NCBI GenBank assembly: GCA_036346225.1
Contig: JARFIW010001343.1
Location: 372,001-436,000, forward strand
DNA from: Platerodrilus igneus
Lineage: Eukaryota; Arthropoda; Insecta; Coleoptera; Lycidae
Reading direction: 5' to 3'
Length of the DNA: 64,000 bases
The notes beneath the pieces were generated by a model. The model was not told where the DNA came from. It searched no databases and saw only the letters and a program-made list of their open reading frames with translations. Positions 59,028 to 64,000 of this stretch are shown here, piece after piece. Position 1 is the first letter of the stretch. Each line of letters starts with the position of its first letter. The translations under genes and the position numbers were made by a program.

Positions 59028-60430
59028 TGTGTTTGAAGTGTTGCTAATACAAATTTTCTGCTAAACCTGAAACATGAAATTTATCGAAACTCGCTCTTAT
59101 TTGTGCCTAGCATCCACAAATTACAGCAAATAGTTTTCCACAAAAAAAAATTCAATGTGAATCGTGGTTTGTAAATCCTGCATATCCAAAAAAAATTTAA
59201 TATTGTGTCCTTAACGCACAAATACAATAGATTCCCGCATAAAGACGATGTTATATGTTTGTACTACCTTGTATATAGGAATCATTTATTCCAAATTTAA
59301 GAATAAATAGATTGTAAATGTAGGTACGGGTTGTAAGTTTGGTAAATTTTTATCACAACGAAAATTTAAAAATTTAAACTATTAATAAAACATGGCAATC
59401 TACCTGAGAAAAAACTGGGTACTGATTTAATTGAAAAGTACCCAATATTTACAGGAAGAAAGTGGACAGATTTAAAATATTTTATTAAAAATCATCTTGC
59501 AAAGATTAAAAAGTTAATTACAACAAAAATTAAAGTGAATTTTGCGTTGTAGTTTTTTATAATGAATTTTATTTTTTTATATGCTCCTGAGAAACCAATG
59601 AGATTTTTATTTCTTTTTGAGATTTAATAAAAATGTCTTTATGTATTTACCTTTCCTGGACTTATTTGTACAGATATCCAAAATTGAAAAACACATTTTT
59701 AAGGTAACTCTTACTACTCTACTAGATGATGGTAACGGATTTTTAATGTTTCATCTTTGTCACCCATTAGTACAATTTCTTCTCAGTTCCCATTTTGGAT
59801 TTTTTACACTAATAAATATAGTTTATTATGTGATTTTAAAAAAATGTCCACATTCTGTCAAACAGGTATGTTAATGTTTACAAATGCTGAAATTATAATT
59901 TAAAACAATCAAAAACCTAGATACAATTGCACTGTAAACAATAGTTTTTATTGTCAATATACTTTTAAAAAACTTTAGTGGTGTAAAAATTTAAAATGGC
60001 AATGATTGGTAAAAACTAAATAGCAAAAGTATATCTCAATTTCAAACATTTTAACAAAATAATTTTTTTTGTTCCTAATCAGCATATTGTTAGGCACTAA
60101 ATTATGCAACTAAGTATGTTTAATCCATACCTCATATCTTCTTACTGTTTCCAAAATCCCCAATAGGTAGGATCTAATTTGAATCTTGCTGTATATTAGC
60201 ACTTATGCAAAAGTAATCTTTAGCATCGACCCATTTTCTTATACCCCCAATTGTTATGTATTTCAAATCAAGCACTGAGTTTCATGCAACTTGTAGTTCT
60301 AACCTATTTCAAAAACTTTATTTGTATATACGGTTAAGACTGATTTTTGAAAACTTTTTAGCTCACAACCTATGTTGATTATTTTGTAATGTATGATTGT
60401 TGATTGAGAAGTGTTTGCTCTAAATAGGGT
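58691..60430. other. AT-rich stretch with a (TA)n run
   Basis: The only clear feature is a (TA)n microsatellite at 58,987-59,025. No gene is supported. Confidence 0.5.
58987..59025. repeat. (TA)n microsatellite
   Basis: Near-perfect TA run of about 39 bp. Confidence 0.95.
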
Positions 60431-60984
60431 GTGTCGATATTAAAATAAAATTAGTCTTGCAATCTCCCCATGAATAAGTATTATATTTAAAAATATACAG
60501 TAATGTTCATTGCACTACATGCTTTGGGTTAAACCATATATTGCCCATCATCAAGCAGATAATTCTTAACATTAAAAACATTTAAATGTACAGTGAAAAA
60601 ATTACGGAAAGGTTATGTGTTGAGAGAATATTCATAAGATAAAAAAATGTTTATATTAATGGCTACGGTCAAAACAAACTTATTATAACTACTAATAGAA
60701 ACTAATTATTTTTAAAAACTAGTTTGTATTGGTAGTAATAAGTTTGTTTTTATAAAAAAAAAATTTATCTCACAAATATCTTCTTGACAAACTAAAACCT
60801 TTCTGTAATTTATTCGTAATACATCTAAACTATCTGTTTTTAATGTTAAGAATTATCCGCTTGATGATGTGCAATGTATGGTTTTGCCTGAAACATGTAG
60901 CGCAATAAACATTATGTATATTTTTAAATATTAAACTTATTCACAGGGAGATTGTGAGACATCATTTTATTTGAATATTGTAAT
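60431..60984. repeat. Foldback MITE, ~550 bp
   Basis: The left end (cttgcaatctcccc, then taagtattatatttaaaaa) is the reverse complement of the right end (ttaaacttattcacagggag). Inner pairs include gataattcttaacatta with taatgttaagaattatc and aacaaacttatta with taataagtttgtt. Both halves pair over about 240 bp. There is no coding capacity, so it is a non-autonomous foldback element. Confidence 0.8.
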
Positions 60985-61699
60985 GATGTGTGTGTGTGGT
61001 TTTGTAAAAGTTTGGAAAATTGGTAGATTTTGTTTACATTGTCACGTATTCTATTTTTCTGACAATTAGAGACTTGTAGTATTATTATGCACTGCTTTTA
61101 TTCCCAACCTGTAATCTTTTAAATAATTGTGTATGCCATTTATTATATAGTCTAATATTTAAGGAAGTTTATAAGTAGGGATATAATTGCATTGTTCTCT
61201 AAATGACTGCTAGTTTGCTGGAATATTAGTAGGAAAATCAAAATTAAAGTAAAATAAATTTATATTTTTAAGAGTTGTAAAAATGTTGAATAAAGTTAGA
61301 CTAATAACCGAACACTTATAGAGTATTATTTTTAAATTTTTTTGTGTATGCAAGCGTCTTCTATTTTTGTACTAATTTACACTTTAGGACAATTTCTCTA
61401 ATACAGTACCTATTATGTTAATAATGTATTTCTTCTAATTTTCTATTCTAATACTGCAACAAGTATCTTATGTAGGTATTGTATATTTATGTATGTATGT
61501 GATGTCTTGTTTTTTATATAACATATAACAGGGAGCAACATTTTTGGAAAAATATTAAACATAAATATATTAAATATAACAACCGAGAAAGATGACTTTT
61601 TAATGGTTATATAGGGTATCTAGTTATATTTTGTGAACATATTGCTATAGGTATGGTACAGATGGTGGATATGTTTTATCTAAAAGTTGAGTACTATTT
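60985..61699. other. AT-rich stretch, no gene seen
   Basis: No supported feature. Confidence 0.5.
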
Positions 61700-62065
61700 C
61701 TGTTTGGTCTCTTTGTCGCACGTTGTCGTGTTTAATTTTAAGTCGTAAATTTGTAGTTGTAAATCTAATAGTAAAACTGTCATCCCTTGTTCCCTTATAT
61801 CCTGTCGTAAAAATTCCTTGTGCATGTGTAAATAAGTGGGACTAAGGGTAGTAGTGAACAAACACTCTCTCATCGATATCGAAGCAGAACAGTCGGTTTT
61901 TCGTTCGGTAACGTAAGTTAGACATAGTGCCGCTGAATGTGAATTTATTTGTTAAACCCCTAAAAAACACAGTGCAAGTGCAAAGGAACACGTACTATAA
62001 TCTCCAATACAGTCCACTTAGTTGAGAAGCAAGGAACTGCATCTTAGAACAACAAAAACCGCAGA
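61700..62065 (+). repeat. Possible 5' LTR of the BEL/Pao element
   Basis: Position upstream of the BEL/Pao gag and the GC-richer composition suggest an LTR, perhaps beginning near tgtcgcacgttg at 61,712. The partner LTR is outside the window, so the borders cannot be fixed. Confidence 0.35.
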
Positions 62066-62610
62066 GGTAAGTCGATATATATATTTATAAGACCCACGCG
62101 CTAAACAAATGGCCTTCATCACCGGATTATTAATTAATTAATTAGTCCCTATCCTTTAAGCTCCTTATTTATACTAAAATTTAATAATTGTCGTAGTTTG
62201 AGTATGTTTACATGTGTTACAGAGAGAATAACATCCTGCTTACACATTTAATGGTAGAAACATCTGGTTATAACGGTAGATTTTACAATATATCCCTTAT
62301 CCTTTGTTGCAAAGATTAGTGGTCGAACAGTTTACTTTAGGTAAACTAAATTTATGAGGGGTTATTGTATTGTAAATCTTTAACTTATTTGTCCGCTCAA
62401 GTTAGAGGAACCATTCAGGTTCATGCAACTTGTATAACAAAGGGGTTAGAATTTATTTGAAACGTTAAACGCTTTGTCGGGCGAGCACTGTAATTAGTTG
62501 CATTTGTCTATTAATAATTTAATTTCGTAGATTAATTAGTTGTAGCGTATTCAAGTTACGCATTGTTTTTACATTAATTTTTATTGTCGTTCATTAATCA
62601 TTAATCAAAT
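62066..62610 (+). other. Leader of the BEL/Pao element
   Basis: AT-rich stretch before gag, no ORF. A primer binding site was not recognised with confidence. Confidence 0.35.
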
Positions 62611-64000
62611 ATGGTTATGTCAATTGATAAAGCTATTCTTGAAGCTAAATTTGTAGTTAAAAGGTTGAATCATATATACAGTAAAATTAACCAACCGGAA
62701 AACGTATCGATTGCTATAATTAGAGCATCGATTAAAAATGTCGAGCAAATTGAAACCCATTTCAAGTCTTTTTGCAAGGATATTTTCTTTGATGAAGAGA
62801 GTGAACAATTGGATGAATTCTCGGCTCTTAGGGTGAAAATCGATGATTATCTATTAGATATTCGTATTATCGCTGAACAATGCGAATTAGATCGTGTAGA
62901 AAATAAGCCAAAGGTGGAAAATATAAATAATTCTTTGTCCGTGAATAGTGGAATACGCTTAAAATATCTTTCTGTCCCGCGGTTCTCGGGACGCATTTCA
63001 GATTTTGAGAGTTCTAATGCAATTTATATGCGGTTGATTCACGATAATGTCGATTTGTCCCCTGTGGAAAAATTTTGCCATCTCGTTGATACACTAGATG
63101 AGTCGTCGCGTGCCTTAATAAAACACTTGCCATTAAATGATTATGCATACGAGGAAGCCTATAAAATCATTACTAATCGTGTTCAGTCCAAGTGGTTATT
63201 ATTTTCAACATATTTCAATGCTCTCGAAAAATGCCCTAAGGTCAGTTCCTCAGACTCACACACGGAACTCTGGCAATTAATTAATTGTTTTGATGAAAAT
63301 ATATTCGCGTTAAAGCAGATGGAAATAGATTTATTAGATTTCATGTTGTTTAATCTGTTATCAAAAAAAATTAGATACAAACATTTTAAAGCGTTTCGAA
63401 TTAGGAAATGGTGACGAAATTCCCTCGTTCAAAGATTTAAGGTCGTACATTGAAAAACAATGTAAAGTGTTGGAAAAAAATGACATTGCTTCAGGAACAT
63501 ACTTGAAATCTCGAGATTCCATGAAAGAAAGGGAAAAAGGAAGGTTTGTTAGCACTTCGGCTAAAACTTCTTTAGTTGGTACCACCAATGATGGTAAAAA
63601 TTGTAGTTCATGTCAAGCTGTGAATCCTATTTATAGATGTAAGCAGTTTCTCGATAAAACCCTTCAGGAAAGATTTGCGGTGGTAAAGCTTAAAAATATT
63701 TGTATTAAATGTTTAAATACTTCACATTCGATGAAAAATTGTACGTTAGATTAGTCGTGTAAAAAATGTCATCAGTCACACAATTCGTTGCTTCACTTCG
63801 ATAAACGAGAAAAATCGGTGTCTCCACGCAGACAAACCCATCGTCAAAGATCAGCGTCTCCTCGGAGAGCGGCGCCTAGACTTACTTCTACTAGTAGACC
63901 TAGTGAAGACAATCTGCCGGCGTCGGTTGTGCATGAACAACCTGCCACTAGCTCGTTGATTTCAACGTCATTAGAACACACAACCACGCTGTTAGCTACG
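62611..64000 (+). pseudogene. BEL/Pao Gag (DUF1759 type) running off the right edge
   Basis: A start at 62611 opens 267 codons with an N-terminal helical region, then LKYLSVPRFSGRISDFES and LSPVEKFCHLVDTLD, the DUF1759-type capsid signature of BEL/Pao elements. A frame change in the A-run at about 63,362-63,370 moves the coding to the next frame (LKRFELGNGDEIPSFKDL, then YIEKQCKVLEKN). Cys-rich knuckles follow: CIKCLNTSHSMKNC (near 63,700) and CKKCHQSHNSLLHFD (63,760-63,805) with a TAG at 63752-63754 between them. A Ser/Pro/Arg-rich stretch then runs open to the window end. Pol would lie beyond. Two breaks suggest a dead copy. Confidence 0.82.

Noticed and set aside
1..64000. CRISPR arrays, rRNA genes, bacterial operons
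   Set aside because: No regularly spaced direct repeats with unique spacers and no rRNA motifs; the minisatellites have diverged contiguous units without spacers.

Overview
The window is AT-rich, intron-bearing eukaryotic DNA dominated by transposable elements. It reads as an arthropod genome, most likely an insect: it holds a Polinton/Maverick element, three or more Ty3/gypsy elements, a BEL/Pao element, a tRNA-derived SINE, hAT-like and Tc1/mariner-like transposase relics, foldback MITEs, and a spliced zinc-finger/tyrosine-recombinase gene of a type I associate with insect genomes. I see no bacterial features and no CRISPR. Species cannot be told from the sequence.

1 to ~22,600: one Polinton (adintovirus-like, virus-derived transposon). 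Inverted terminal regions lie at 1-850 and ~20,797-22,570 or beyond; the left end runs off the window. A minus-strand block encodes a double jelly-roll major capsid protein, a small ORF, a single jelly-roll penton-like protein, an adenain-type protease and a phospholipase-A2/basic core protein. A divergent plus-strand block encodes the packaging ATPase, two accessory structural-type proteins and the DDE integrase. Most of these genes carry frameshifts or stops. No protein-primed DNA polymerase B is visible. The right part adds an unrecognised 252-codon ORF and a second, decayed integrase.

7,735-18,274: a 10.5 kb Ty3/gypsy element on the minus strand inserted in the last codons of the Polinton integrase. 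It has 784-bp LTRs and a 4-bp target duplication. A 788-bp solo LTR in the opposite orientation sits in its protease (14,113-14,900, TSD gttt). This gives a readable three-layer order of insertions.

23,465-26,472: a broken CACTA/EnSpm-like transposase plus an associated conserved protein. 27,580-27,832: two back-to-back palindromes. 28,130-29,223: a hAT/ZMYM1-like relic. 29,578-29,875: a SINE with a 14-bp TSD. 30,100-37,737: two inverted copies of a retroelement head flanking a minus-strand gypsy pol. 37,740-39,340: gag and RT start of the plus-strand copy, ending in a 39-bp minisatellite. 41,374-42,585: another gypsy fragment with an internal RT deletion.

46,895-57,060: a minus-strand gene with at least ten exons and matching splice phases, encoding zinc fingers followed by a tyrosine-recombinase-like domain. 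It is damaged at four places. Its introns hold a GT-rich microsatellite, a 414-bp tandem duplication and a palindromic MITE. 58,310-58,690: a mariner-like fossil. 60,431-60,984: a foldback MITE. 61,700-64,000: the 5' part of a BEL/Pao retrotransposon running off the right edge. The stretches between are AT-rich DNA in which I see no gene.
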